Shown one piece after another: positions 16,792-29,336 of a DNA stretch of 64,000 bases. Origin of the DNA: Mercurialis annua (Eukaryota > Streptophyta > Magnoliopsida > Malpighiales > Euphorbiaceae); assembly GCF_937616625.2 (NCBI RefSeq), contig NC_065571.1:52127651-52191650 (forward strand), read 5' to 3'. Position 1 is the stretch's first letter. Every line of letters starts with the position of its first letter. A program made the translations under genes and the position numbers. The notes under the pieces are model-generated. The model was not told the origin of the DNA. It ran no database searches and saw only the letters and a list, made by a program, of their open reading frames with translations.

Positions 16792-18133
16792 TAGGGGCGT
16801 ACAAAAACCGAACCAAAATGTATAGCCAAACTGAAACGACAAGTTCAATTTAGTTCAGTTTAATTTAATGTTGTACAAAATTAATTTTTCCAATTTGATT
16901 CAATTTTGAATATGATAGAAATTTAGTTAGATTTTAGTGCAAACTGAACCGGAATAACTAGAGTAAGCGCGCTGGGAGGAGATTAATTGAACCGAGTAGT
17001 TCAATTTAATTTGGTTGAAATCTTTTAAATTCTTAAAAAATACAGTTCGACTCAACTTTTAATAATAATGCAACCTAGGTAGCACGGACACTTCTATCAA
17101 TTAATGTGTCCCGTTTCGGACACGAAATTTCATTTTTCATATAGGAAATCTTAAATTAACACCGTTTGTCTCGTTTTTCCGTATCCGTGTCCGAATCTGT
17201 GCTACTTAGAGGCAAACTATTATTTTGGTTTGAACTATCCTTTAGGGTGTAAAGGACTTGAGCTATTCGCGAATTACTTAGGCTTGACTCGAAAAAATTT
17301 GAGTCGAGCTCGAACTCAAGCTATTTGAAATTTTTTAATTCTCCAAGAATTCAGTTTGGTATGATTTTAAAAAAATTTCAATTCAATTTGGTTGAAATTT
17401 TTTAAATTTTTCAAAAATACAGTTCGATTCAACTTTTATAACAAGGCAAACCTAGGTAGCACAGACACTTCATTCAATTAATGTGTCCCGTTTCGAAAAC
17501 GTTTTTTCGCACCCGAGTCTCTCGTTTCTCCGAATCCGTGCTACTTGAAGGCAAACTATTATTTTGGTTTGAACTATTCTTTAGGGTGTAAAGGACTTGA
17601 GCTATTCACGAATTACTTAGGCTTGAGTCGAGCTATTTGAAATTTTTTAATTCTCTGACAATTCAGTTTGGTATGATTTTAAAAAAGACAAACTATTATT
17701 CTAGTTTGAACCAAATGCACACTCTTTAAGAGGTGTAAAGTGTAAACAACTTCAGCTATCCACGAATTACTTAGGCTTGATCTGAAAAATTTGAGTCGAG
17801 TTTGACCTCAAGCTACTCGAATTTAACATTGCGCCCATCTCTAGTATAGTAGTTAAGCTGGCAAGCCTAAATGAGCCTGTCATTGTCTGTCATAAATATA
17901 AAAGATATTTTTTATCAAGACTTTTTGTACTCGTAATTTTTTTAAATAAATCAGATATAATAGTAATTTTTTGATTTTTTATTATACTCAAACTTATTCA
18001 AGTTTGGCTGCTACTCGAACTCAAACTTGAAAATTTAAGCGAATTCGAAATCAAACGTGTATTATACATTTGACATCGAAGCTTGTCATAACTCAAACTC
18101 AACTCGGTTTACTTGCACCTCTATAGACCCCTG
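16792..18133. mobile_element. hAT-like non-autonomous element with internal tandem duplication
   Basis: The left end taggggcgtacaaaaac and the inverse of the right end (tagaggtgcaagtaaac, ending at 18123) are hAT-type termini. The 8-mer cctgtttg flanks the interval at 16784-16791 and 18134-18141. This leaves ten bases at the right that the best terminal-repeat alignment does not cover, so the right end is uncertain. The inside holds no gene. It has two tandem copies of about 380 bp (about 16990-17370 and 17375-17690) and a partial third. Each full copy contains the tagcacgga repeat seen elsewhere in the window. Confidence 0.6.
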
Positions 18134-18628
18134 CCTGTTTGGTTTGGCTATTGTTGTTGATCAGGTTCCAATCTTATGTAACCTTCTCAACCTCTCTAAA
18201 CCAAGAATCCAACCTCCTGTAATCTTCCCAACCTCTGAATCAAACATCAAGAAAACAAGGACTAATAAACTAAAATAAAAAGTACGAGGGTGACATTTTC
18301 CCATCAAATTGACACCAAATGTTGGACAAATAGAAGCAGACAACAGTCAAAGAAAAATTAACATTTCTTTAATATAATTTGTTTTTTCTTGTGTCCTTTT
18401 TTGCAAAATATTTTATGCTAACTGTCAATTGGCACAACACAAAGAGCATAAGCTACGAATATTCCTTCTCAAGATAAATCACCGGTCAAATGAAATCATG
18501 GGAGAAAAAATAATATATTAATATTCATTCCAAAATTTTTAGGTTGCCATCAAATCAGATGAAGTTTAGTAATCAGAATATCAAGTTCTTCAAACTATGA
18601 ACATAATTTTCCAAAATATACCTTGTCT
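18134..18628. other. GPA1 3' flank
   Basis: This is the downstream flank of GPA1. It holds the 3'UTR and polyadenylation region. No gene or clear repeat was seen. Confidence 0.4.
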
Positions 18629-21600
18629 TCACAATAAGCCGGCTTCAAAGAGATTTCTGCGTCTTAAAGTCTCATCTACAAGCTTGAATGTTTTCTTCAC
18701 AAGTTTCGGATCAAGTGCAGTGGTTCTGTATATTTTAAATACACGATCCACGAGATCAGGGGTTGTGCTTTGGAAGTACAACTCTTCAAATTTTTTCTTG
18801 ACAAACCTGAAGAATGGAATCAACAATGATACGATCATTCAGTGTATGGAAACATAATTCATAATAAACGCCTTCCGAAGTTTCAAAAAACATAATAAGG
18901 CAGGCTAGTAATAGTATGATTTTAATCGAAAAAATAAGGAGGGGGATATGGCAAAATTGGTAGAAGTTGTGGACATAATTTGATTGAGCCTTGGTATGAA
19001 AACTTATTTAGTGATAACTTACAAATTCAGAGAAACCCTGGCACTAAAAATGGACAATACGGAATAAAAAGATTCATCTAGTCGTATAATTTTAGAGGAG
19101 TTTCAGTTCCCAGCCTCTTGATTCTCAAATAATGGAAAAATTTCCCATATGCTAGCCACTATGTAGCACGGAAAAAAAAACACCGAAACTGGAAACGAGC
19201 GAAACCTCATTCTTTATAAAAATAAATCATTAATATAAGGTTTCAGAGTTTCAAAAGCGTTTTCGGAAATGGAAATGGAGCACCAAAACATGACTCGAAA
19301 GTTTGTGTGCAACTTAGTTTAGCCATTGTATCAGGCTCGTCCTGCTAACTAGTTGTCATCACAAAACTACCCTCAACTCTAGAAAACTATATGTAAAATA
19401 CTTACTCATATGCATGCTCAATCTCTTGTTTTCCTGTTGAAACTGGCTGGTAATCCTTGAACCACTCGCATGCATTCAACGGAACCTATACAATGTGAAA
19501 TGTTAAAGATCCAAGCAATTACTAAAATTTTTTTACTAAATGGAAAAATGGTGTGCTGTTAGTTCTTACATTGAGAACTTTCTTTTCAAATATATCAAAT
19601 TTGTTGAGAAACAGCATGAATGATGTTTTCTGCATACAAGAATGAAAAAATTAAGCAAAGAATTGCAATCATCTTTAAAAGCTTATCATAAAAAAGATAT
19701 TAAACTTCAAAAAGTGGCATCAAAGTTATACCTCAAAACATGGCTGCTTCAGGACCCACTCAAAAAGCTCCTTTGTCTCCATCATACGGTTCTTGTTTTC
19801 ATCCTCAAAAAGCATCTGATCGTACCTAAAACACAAATTACCAGTTCAAGGCCTACTCCGTTTTACATTTGCTCTGATGTTATAACTATCAAAGTCAAAT
19901 GCTAGGACATTGCAACGGAAATTAAAACCGCAAACTAAAAACTGGCTAATCAGATGCCTCCAACAATACGATGTCAGAACTTGAAATGCAAAAATATGAT
20001 GAATAAAAGATAATATGGCACTTAGGGAAACATACTGCAATATTTATAATCATCAGCAATTGAATATTTCTGACACAGAAAAAAAATACTTTTTGAAACT
20101 CAAAAATTAAGGACAACAGTATCCCATTAAATGGAAATAGGTGATCTTACTCGCTGATTGCTGCACAAAATATTACAGCTGTAACGCCTTCAAACAGATG
20201 GATCCATTTCCGTCTCTCATTTCTCTGGCCACCAACATCAAAAAGTCTATAAACTTCACCACTTCTTTTATTCTCTCCAACAGGGCTGTCAAAGTTAAAG
20301 CCAATATGGGTTACTGATTGAACTACATGAAGTCATCAAACGCATGTATACAAAATTATGATGTTGGACCGACAGGGATGCATATTAAAAAATCTTAGAA
20401 CCTGGATTCCAAACTCCTATTGAAAGAAAGATCCTACATGTCAAAATTGCATGTTAATGGATCAAAAACACTGTAAGAGAGCTATAATTTCAAAATGAAT
20501 TCACTAAGCTCGATACTCAATAGTCCAATGAACTATGTAATATGCTAGCCTACTAATGGACATTACAAAAATCTTACAGTTAAAATACGACAAGGCATCA
20601 TCTCAACAATTGAACAAAGCCAGAAAATTCAAGTGCAATGCAATAGAAAACATAAATCAGCATAGTTGCAGACATACTGAATATAAGGCCAACAATAGTA
20701 TTGACGATCTCATAACTTTCATGAGCTTCGAGAATAGATGTAGTAATTTTGAAACAGTACATATAGACACACATCAAATTGGGAAAACAAGAAAATACTC
20801 TATAAATAGTTATTATCTTCACCTGAATTGGATCTCAACGACTCCAGTTGTACGAACTCTTGCATAAAGAACATCCTCCTGCAATATCACATGCATTAAG
20901 AAGCTATTGAAAAGAGTGATAAAGGGATTTAAATTGGAGACAATTTTTCAGAATTAGCTGCCTACATAAGCTAAAATCCTATAAATTTATAATTCAAATT
21001 CCTAATAATTAATATCTACTACTGCAAGACATAGATAGTGCTCAACTATAGGAATCTCAGATATTAAATGCTTAGTTTTCTCAACTCTTCCACCATTAAA
21101 ACCACACAGAGTACCTATATCAAAATTAATCATCAAGCTGATGACATCAGTTAGTACAGCCATTAAATTGGCAATTTAATATTGATAGGAGACTTATAAT
21201 ATGTAACATTTCTTAACATTATATTAGGATTGGAAAATTGAATCATTAGAATAAGGGTCAGATAGTCAACTTAGTTAATTATTTTCATTTAATTAGATAA
21301 AACCATTTTTATCCATAATAATATCAGCTTCGCGATCTGGAAAGTTCTCCCCTACATTGGCTAATTCAACATGCCTACTGTTGTAACCAGTAAAAAGGAA
21401 AAACATTTAACATTAAGGTCAAACAACATGTCAACATATGCCGCAGAAACCCAGATGATACATCAGCACAGCATTTTCTGCCTATGGCTAATTTCAAGAA
21501 ACACCCAAACACTTTTATCCTAATATTCTAAGTTTTTCGCTAGTTAACATAATGATCACAAGCTATTAATACCTTAGTTGGAACATAATTTGCATCAGAC

Positions 21601-23034
21601 AATCTTTGCAAATTGTCCATGAAATAATGGGCGCAATCTGGAACTTGAAGCTCATTACCCCTGTCATATGTTTCCTAGAAAGATATACCAAACATTAATG
21701 CAATACTTTGTTTAGTAATCATAAATGAAAAGCTTGACTAAATACTGAATAATAAAAAATTTAAAAAACGATGCCAAGAAGTCAGTAGTTGCATTTTACA
21801 GGATAAAACCAGCAACCTGAATTGCAGCATCTTTCCATAAAGTTTCAATCTCCTTTGAAAGCTCTTTGGTAAGACGTGGGTAATCTAATCTACCTCCAAT
21901 TTCTGACAACTTTTCCCCAATGTCCTGATGTATAATGGAAAATGTATCAACTTTAGCAGCGAAAAAATTATGAAAACTACACAGCAATTCTTAGGAGAGC
22001 AACAAATTCCATTAAAAAATAAGCCACTAATACTCTATATGAATTATGAACCATATATGTTAGATGACTCGTGAGTCGTAAGTCGTAAGTCATAAGTCGT
22101 AAGTCGTAAGTCTTTAGTCATAACATAGTATTTCTAATATGTCATTTCCGGCCAAAGCAATGTAACAGACTCTTTTATTGTTACATCATAATAGAAAGTA
22201 ATACAAGTTGAAGTGGTGAATTCAAACCTTGTTTTCACCGGATATGACATACTTTGAGGAATCTGCTTCATTTTGAGCCAGTTCCTTTGATCCATCATGC
22301 AATATCTGTCCAGACACATTGGATATACTTTCAATATAACCTCAAAACTTACACTTTCAATAAATTTGCCATTATGGCTGACCCTACATATTCATTTCAA
22401 TATGCTAACAGGGCATTAACCAACACACCCTTTCAAGTATTGCATACTTTTATTGTCTGATAAACATTGGCATGGACGACGGATGTATAGCTCTTCAATT
22501 CTGACTCGTCAAAACCACTTTGAAACAGAAGTTTTATCTGCGAGTAAATCATACATCAGATATCTATGCATGAGTGGCACTCAGAAAACATAACTACGTG
22601 ATTGACATTACGTCTTACCTGCTTAAATATTGTTGACTTGCCAGAGTCTCCAGCTCCTAGAGCATGACAAGGAGAACATAGTGAGGTTAAAAACACAGAA
22701 AAAACAAATGAAAAAAGTGACAGAAAAAATACTAGTCTAAATTGGCCTATTCTTTTTAGATCCCAAATGATTAAATTATGCATGAACGGTTAGTACCTAG
22801 AAGTAGGAGTTTTTGAATATGCTTTTCGGCCTTTGTTTCTTGTTCAATTCGCTTTTCAATTTCTGCAGCCTGGATATACAATTAACATTAAATTGAGGCC
22901 TAAAGCTTTAAAAGAAAAGACGAATAGAATGATTATAATTACAGATTATAACAAAAAAAGAAGCTATTAACCTGTACATTCTCTTCAGCATCTGTTTCAT
23001 TGTAACGATTTTGTTTACTACAGAGCGACCCCAT
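18629..23034 (-). CDS. GPA1: Heterotrimeric G-protein alpha subunit (GPA1)
   Basis: Thirteen coding exons: 23034-22972, 22869-22797, 22656-22619, 22537-22448, 22305-22228, 21924-21817, 21674-21573, 20878-20823, 20285-20151, 19825-19732, 19629-19570, 19485-19406 and 18806-18629. All phases close and the product is 384 residues, against 383 in Arabidopsis GPA1. MGSLCSKQ gives Gly2 for myristoylation and Cys5 for palmitoylation. The P-loop is GAGDSGKST (46-54). Switch I has the catalytic Arg191 in ARVRTTG. Switch II has DVGGQ with Gln223. NKFD and TTAL are the guanine-binding motifs. The helical domain lies between about 65 and 185. The protein binds GTP at the plasma membrane with G-beta/gamma and, in most plants, is held inactive by RGS1. 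One oddity is Asp49 where G-alpha proteins normally have Glu. Confidence 0.97.
19163..19282. repeat. tagcacgga-family repeat in GPA1 intron 12
   Basis: It begins gtagcacggaaaaaaaaaca and ends near gaaatggaaatggagcacc. It shares the tagcacgga end and the gaaac-rich body with copies at 17070-17212, 17450-17552, 35756-35905 and 53826-54000. It lies between coding exons 12 and 13 of GPA1. Confidence 0.5.
22065..22119. repeat. Tandem 7-mer repeat in GPA1 intron 5
   Basis: About seven consecutive copies of agtcgta or close variants (gagtcgt, agtcata). It lies inside the intron between coding exons 5 and 6 (21925-22227). It is a minisatellite-type stretch with no coding role. Confidence 0.8.
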
Positions 23035-23037
23035 ATT

Positions 23038-24120
23038 CTGTACTAAAATTGGCAGCGCAGGCGAGGCAATAATCAGGCTTGACCAGGTGTCCAAAAATTC
23101 TTTAAATCCCGTCTATAAATATCGTTCATAATGTGGTTTACTTAACCTGAAAATAGTGGTATGAACCTACACTAAAAAATGATAAATTAGCATCTTCATT
23201 AGGCAGAATAGAAATACTCTAAGCTTAATCATCAGTCAACATATCTGAATGCTCATGGCGATATTTTCATATATTCTCATTATACTGGTAAATAACACAT
23301 TGAAGAACCAATTAGGCAACAGATTTGCAAAACTATTGTTCAATTAGTTGAGGCAAACAAAGTTGGTCCTTTCTCCTTGTAAGCATTGAGCCATTATCAT
23401 TTCATGCTTCATTACAAGATTACCGTCATTCGGTTCAATTTTACTCTAAATTTAATTTAATTTCTATATTTCAAACAAACATGTTCAATTCTACAAAACT
23501 TAAAAAACAAAGTTCTTGTAAACCAAAGACTACTATACTCATTTACAAATGAATTCCATAAATTTTATGAAACTCATTTGAACAAAGCAAGGTAACAAAG
23601 GTTCGTCTGAAATGCCGAGACTAACTGCTAAACATGGAAATTTTCAGTCACATGCCTACTTATGAAGCAGCTGATTGTGATGTCAAATAGAAGCATGCAT
23701 AAGCTAAGCTTCAATTTCTTTTTAAATTCCAATTCAAACATAGGGTTACTTGCCATATCAATCCATCAGTCAGAAACAAGCTATAGAATCAATTAATACA
23801 CATAATAAAAAATGCCCACAAAGCTAACAAATATATCTACCACTTAAATTCACAATAAATATACCTTTGCTCCAATTCATACTAGTTTACTTGTCTTAGA
23901 TTAATCAACTAAACTGCTAAACATTTTTAAAAATTGTAAAAATAAGAAGTATAAAAACACAAAAAATAAAATAAAACAAGCAAACAGAAAATCACAAAAA
24001 GAATTTAAACCCAGCAGACAAAACCCATTGATCTGCAACAGTTAGAAGATCCATCAATAAACCCAGAAATGGTAAAGATCTAGAAACAGTAAATTAAGTA
24101 AAAAAGAGAAGAAAAGTTAC
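23038..24120 (-). other. GPA1 5'UTR intron (predicted)
   Basis: The GPA1 ATG is preceded by aat and then by a good acceptor (tttagtacag). Upstream on the minus strand, ccactcttag followed by gtaacttttc at 24120 is a good donor. The segment between lacks coding signs and is A/T-rich like the other introns, while the sequence above 24120 is a C/T-rich leader-like stretch. A long leader intron is known in plant GPA1 genes. It is inferred here from splice signals only. Confidence 0.6.
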
Positions 24121-26116
24121 CTAAGAGTGGTAATTTCACAGCTTTAGCTATGGATTCAGCTCCTGATGATGAACTTTGACAGTGGAATGACAATAAAGAT
24201 AGAAAAAAACAAAGAATGAAAGTTGGACTGTTCTTTGTTTTGTTTATATAAACATAAACAAATTTATGTCCAATTATTAATCTGTTTAACAAATAATTAA
24301 AAGACTTAATTAGTTGTGTATTCTACAAATCTAGAAACAGCGCCGAAAGCTGCAACCGGAGCTTTCTCTCTCTCTTTCAACTTTGACTACAACCAGACAG
24401 ACAAGTACAACCAAAGAAACCAAACCCAAAAATATTAATATATTTAAATTATAATAAAAATATTTTAAAAATTTAAATAGTACTACATAATATATTTAAA
24501 TCATACTAATAAAGATGAATGAAAAACGTTAATACTGATGAGATTTTCTGAGTCTGTCTGCTCTAATTTCTTACCGCACTTATTGACCAAAGGACATGTC
24601 TTTGCCCGTGAACAAGTTTTTAGTCTTATAATATTAGTATATGTTTTAATTTAAATTTTGTTCTTTGCTTATTCCCATTTTGTCTATATAATATACAAAG
24701 ATTATGGTTAGCTCAATTATTACAATGCTAATTTTATTAAAGAGTGCGAGTGTGCAGAAATCTGAACTTAATCGATAAACCATAATCGGTGTAATTATAT
24801 AATATTGATTTAATTGTTACGTTAAGTATTTCAATCAAATATTAGACAAATTAAGATGAAGCAATTAAATAAATGGACTAATTTTTATTTTTTTATTGGC
24901 ATAAATGGACTAATTTAGTTTCATGTAATTTGAGTCAAGCACCCTCAGTTGTGACCTCACTATTTATAATTTTAGTTTTTACACCCTCTATCCTAAATTA
25001 ATAGGCAGTTTAGTACAAATGTAAAAATTAAAAAAAAAATTATATAAAGTGGATAATTTTATAAAAAAAACGTATCACACCTATCTTTTTTTAATGCAGT
25101 GTTGACTTTATTTCTTAATGGTTTTTACTCTTTTTTTAATATAACATATTATAATTAATGAGGATACATACATCATTTAAGCATTTAAACAATAAATTAC
25201 CATTTATAATTTAGGACAAACGAATATAAAATAGCGTCTATCAATTTAGGACGGAAATAGTAGTATTTTGCTAAAGTGTGGCTTTTGAAGTTGTGTTTTC
25301 TAAAAAAAAAATGAACCTAACCACTCTCTAATAATTTAGAACTCGGTATTTGACCTAAAGACCATGTGGTTTGAAAATTCCATCGTGTAAATTGCATAAT
25401 TGTCTTTATCAAGAAATTGATTACAAAGCTTTTTTTTCCTTTCTTTTGACTATAAAAACAATTAACCAATAATTTCCGCTCATTTTCCTTAAAATGCAAG
25501 AAAACAGTCGAGTAGAAAATCAATGTAATTTGACTATAGAAAGAAAATATAATACTATTTGGGTTAAAAAAAAAAGTGAATGTTATTTTCCGGCTAAAAA
25601 TAAAAAATATTATTTATTTACTTTTAGTATTTGGAGAAGAAGAAAAATTAATCCAGCAATATCAGTAGAATAATGCTCATCGTAAAAATAAAATATTTTC
25701 CAAACTATCACTGATAGAAGACTATAAAAAATCTCAAGAATTTTCACGTGTAATGCAAACCGTGCCGGTGCTCCAAATAGATCTCCTCGACTTGGAGATA
25801 ACTGAAATAAGAATGCAATAGTAATTCCATAAAATGATTCAATTGCCGTTAGTTTGTACCCGCATTGAAAAAATTAAAAAGTGTGCATGGCTATTGAAAG
25901 AATATTTATATAGTAAAAGTAAAAAGTAAAAAAAAATGTCGTAGTTTTTACAAAAATATATATATATATATTCGTAAATTAATTTTGAGTATAATTAGAC
26001 CTTCGCAATTTTGAAAGAGAACAATTAAATCTTTTTAATTTTTAAACTACAAATAAACTCTTCCGTTAAATATTAGACATTACTTTACTTGTATAACAAT
26101 TAGGACAGTCAGATTT
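24121..26116. other. GPA1 leader, promoter side and spacer
   Basis: About 24121-24400 is a likely non-coding first exon and core promoter of GPA1. It includes a CT-rich tract (gagctttctctctctctttc in the minus-strand leader region, seen at about 24358-24380). From 24400 to 26116 the sequence is A/T-rich with no gene or clear element. Confidence 0.45.
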
Positions 26117-26125
26117 ATTAGAAAA

Positions 26126-26949
26126 GGGAAAAGGGTCATTTATGCCCTTAAGGTTTGACTCGAGGATCAAGTAAGCCCTCAACGTCCGGAAAGGTTCAAC
26201 TATGCCCCTAACGTAGAGGTGGCCATGGGCCGGGTCAGCCCGTGAACCGGCCCGGAACCGGTCAAACCCGGAACCGGACTAAAACCGGCCCGGAACCGTA
26301 CGAATAGCGGTTCCGGGCCGGTTCCAGATTTGTTGAACCGTGAACCGGCGGTTTAAGGGTCGAACTCGTTGATAAAAAATATATATTATATATTTGAAAT
26401 ACATATTATATCTTTATTATATAATATATTTATTTTTACAATAAAATATATGTTATATATGTTTTATTTAAATTTTTGGTTAATATTTTAATTTTTAAAA
26501 CAAAATTCTTTATTTTCTTATAATATTATCTCCGTGGGTTATTTTATTGTTAAATTATATTTTTTAGTAATTAAATTTTAATTTTATTTTAAATTGTTTT
26601 TCTAAACCATCCTAAACCGGAACCGGAACCGTCCGGTTCCGAACCGTCATGGAACCGTCTCTTAGGCGGTTCCGGGCCGGTTCCACTTTTGCTTGAACCG
26701 TGACCCGGCGGTTCCGAACCGGAACCGCCGGGTTATGAACCGTGGCCACCTCTACCCTAACGTCTTAAAAATTGATCAAACAGACCCTCCGATTTTGACA
26801 ACCGTGCCCTTAACGTCTCATTTATAAGTCAAATTAGGGCCTGATTGTTCATTTTTTAAAACGTTAGGTGCATATTTGAACCTTTATGGACGTTAGGGGC
26901 TCACTTGATCTCATAAACAAACCTTAGGGGCATAAATGACCCTTTTCCC
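26126..26949. mobile_element. Mutator-like MITE with 9-bp TSD, split by a hAT element
   Basis: The termini are gggaaaagggtcatttatgc and its inverse gcataaatgacccttttccc. The target duplication attagaaaa is perfect at 26117-26125 and 26950-26958. Without the inner hAT insertion and its duplicated 8 bp, the element is about 275 bp. It holds no gene. Confidence 0.85.
26214..26754. mobile_element. hAT-like MITE with perfect 8-bp TSD, nested
   Basis: This is a 541-bp element with termini tagaggtggcca and tggccacctcta. The target duplication ccctaacg is perfect at 26206-26213 and 26755-26762. Both subterminal regions are dense in ggttccgg/ccggaacc words, while the centre is plain A/T-rich. Dense subterminal motifs are typical transposase-binding regions in hAT elements. 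It sits inside the Mutator-like element above. A degenerate relative lies at 48627-49095. Confidence 0.9.
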
Positions 26950-26958
26950 ATTAGAAAA

Positions 26959-28810
26959 ATAAGTTCAAAAATTACCTTAAAATTTATAATATTTCTCAAA
27001 ACAAAATTCATATAAGTCGTTTATTGGTAAAAACTTTAAATTAAAGATCTAATTGATTGATATTTTTTTAATTAAATAATATTTAAAAAAATGAGCTCCA
27101 CTAGCCATTAGATACCTGTCGCTCCGTCTCAGACGAACTAGACAAAGAGCTTCATATAGTTCATCTGACGAAGTAGTTTCGTTTGAGACGAAGTTTAGAC
27201 GAAGAGTTTTCGTTTCAGGCAAACCAGAGGATCTATGGCGGCTAGTGGCGGGTAAGGGTGGCAGTAGCCAAAGGTGGAGACGGTGATTATAGAGGTGGTG
27301 GCTAGAAAGGTGGCTACAAAGGCAGGTTGAAGGAGGAGAGGAGTGCGAAAGACGAAGAAAAAAGATTTCGCTCGCCGAATAGAAGCGGGGAAGATGAATA
27401 TTAAACACCAATAATCAGGTGAGAGGACAAAAATTTCGCTCGCTAGAGACTGTTTTTTTTCTTTTAAAATTATTTAATTTTAAAAATTATTTAATTATTA
27501 GTATTTAAAGGAATATAAGAGGGTGAAAAGAGTTTAAAAGATCATAAATATAAAATTTGTAAATATTTTAAACAGTAAAGTTATTTTTAAACATTTTTCT
27601 ATAAGATCATGAGAGGCATGTAAGCAGTTAACAGTTATTTACAACGGTGATGAACGAACTGGTTTAATTGTTTTGTTTTGAAACAACGACGGCTTAACAG
27701 TGCCCAAAATTAGTTTAAGGGCTTATGTATACTTTCTTAAGAACTATAATTGTTTTTTTATACCTTCTACCTATAATTTTTTTTTTTCTCTCCCCATTCT
27801 AACATTAAAAAAAATAAGTAGTATTTTCATTTTCAAACTTTTATATAATTTTTCAAAACACATATTAATTTTCTGAAACACCTCCTCGTTATAAAGTTTA
27901 ATTGGACTCAAAAGTGGAAACAGATTTGATCATAGAGTTCATTTGGCCTATTCAAACCCATCCGTCTTAAATCAAATTTAAACTATTATTTTATATAGAG
28001 TCCAGTTGAAGCCTAAATCCGTAACAAGTCTATTTATAAAAATAAATTTGAATGTTAAATCTGTTTAAAATTTAATGCGGGCCTTGAAAAAATTTGTGCA
28101 ATCACATATAAATATAGCGTGTGACCCGAATTTAAATAAAAGAGATAAATTTTAGATATGGCTCAAGTCGAGTTTGAAGTTACATGTAGAATAATTAAAT
28201 TTGGTTGGACTCGAATCGTGTATCTTTAGGCGGAACTAATTCTTATATTTTTATCGATAAACTATATTACTCAAATGGTGAGTTGAGTAATATTCTACTA
28301 AGATCATGAGTTCGATTTCTTCTATCAGCACTTTTTTTTCTCTCAATGACCAATTTCTTTTCTTACACATTCCATTTTTGACCTACCTGTCAACAAAAAT
28401 TATGGTTTAATTTGGATGAACATAGGTAAAGCAAACAAGTACCAATGAACACTAATTCAATTGGTTATGAGGAAGGTTCAAAACCCTAGAGATCTTGGGT
28501 TCGATTCTCAAAAGGGATAAAATGTTGATGAATAATGAAAGACTATGGAGAAAGCTTGTGGGATTATGGAGAAGGCTTGAAGTTTGTAAAAGGAATGCTA
28601 CGATCACCAAAAGCGTCGACTACATTATCATACCGTCACGATAACAAAACTATAGGCGATGTTTTCAACTGACGCATAAAAATTTAAAAAAATTTGTAAA
28701 TATTTGGATGTACTTAGATATATGTCATATGGAGTATTAAGAATGTGATAGATTCTATTTTGTATATTTCTGTAAAAAAACTAGCAAAAATCAAACAAAC
28801 GAGTAGATAA
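26959..28810. other. Intergenic with SINE-like sequences
   Basis: There is no gene. A G/C-richer island at about 27090-27450 opens a minus-strand frame with no recognisable domain; it is probably a transposon interior. Two tRNA-promoter-like stretches occur. At about 28265-28320, a caaatggtgagttgag word is followed by gagttcgattt. At about 28455-28510, caattggttatgagg is followed by gggttcgattc. Both look like degraded SINE heads. Confidence 0.4.
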
Positions 28811-29163
28811 CATTTGAAAGTGTTATACCTAAATTTTTATTTTACATACAGTAATAAAATAGTGGCTACTTATATACAAAATCTTTATTTTTATAATAAA
28901 TTACAATTCAGCTATTTAGCCATGACTTTAAAGCTGCTAATTTTAATAGGGTACAAATGAAAGTGCACTGAAATAGTAAACTCCGACATTTGAAAGTGTT
29001 ATACCTAAATTTTTATTAGTAAACTTTTACAATTCAGCTATTTCACGATTAATTTATTAGTAAACTCCGACATTTGAAAGTGTTATACCTAAATTTTTAT
29101 TTTACATACAGTAATAAAATAGTGGCTACTTATATACAAAATCTTTATTTTTATAATAAATTA
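28811..29163. repeat. Direct repeats, two identical 93-bp copies
   Basis: The segments 28811-28903 and 29071-29163 are identical over 93 bases. A shorter third copy of the first 30 or so bases lies at about 28987-29018. The copies are not inverted and are not next to each other. It looks like a recent segmental duplication inside a repeat-rich stretch. Confidence 0.85.
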
Positions 29164-29214
29164 TGTATCTTGTTTTTAATATTTTCATCTTTAAATTAAT
29201 TAAATTATCAAAAA

Positions 29215-29336
29215 AATTACTGTTGGAGTACAAACGAAACATAAAAATCAAAAATAGGGTACAAATGAAAATTTTCCTAAGTCGTGGTATAAATGAAAAA
29301 AAGTTACAAGGTGGGTGATTTTTAAGTAATTAGGCC
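29215..29336. mobile_element. Fragment of the 44684-type MITE (right half)
   Basis: This matches the right arm of the element at 44684-45065 almost base for base (caaaaatagggtacaaatga, gtcgtggtataaatgaaaaa, tttttaagtaattaggcc). The left half is missing or replaced by the direct repeats before it. Confidence 0.65.

Noticed and set aside
18597..18857. Plus-strand frame of 86 residues
   Set aside because: It is the antisense shadow of the last GPA1 exon.
27049..27411. Minus-strand open frame of 120 residues
   Set aside because: It lies in a G/C-richer island among repeats. Composition explains it and no family is recognised.
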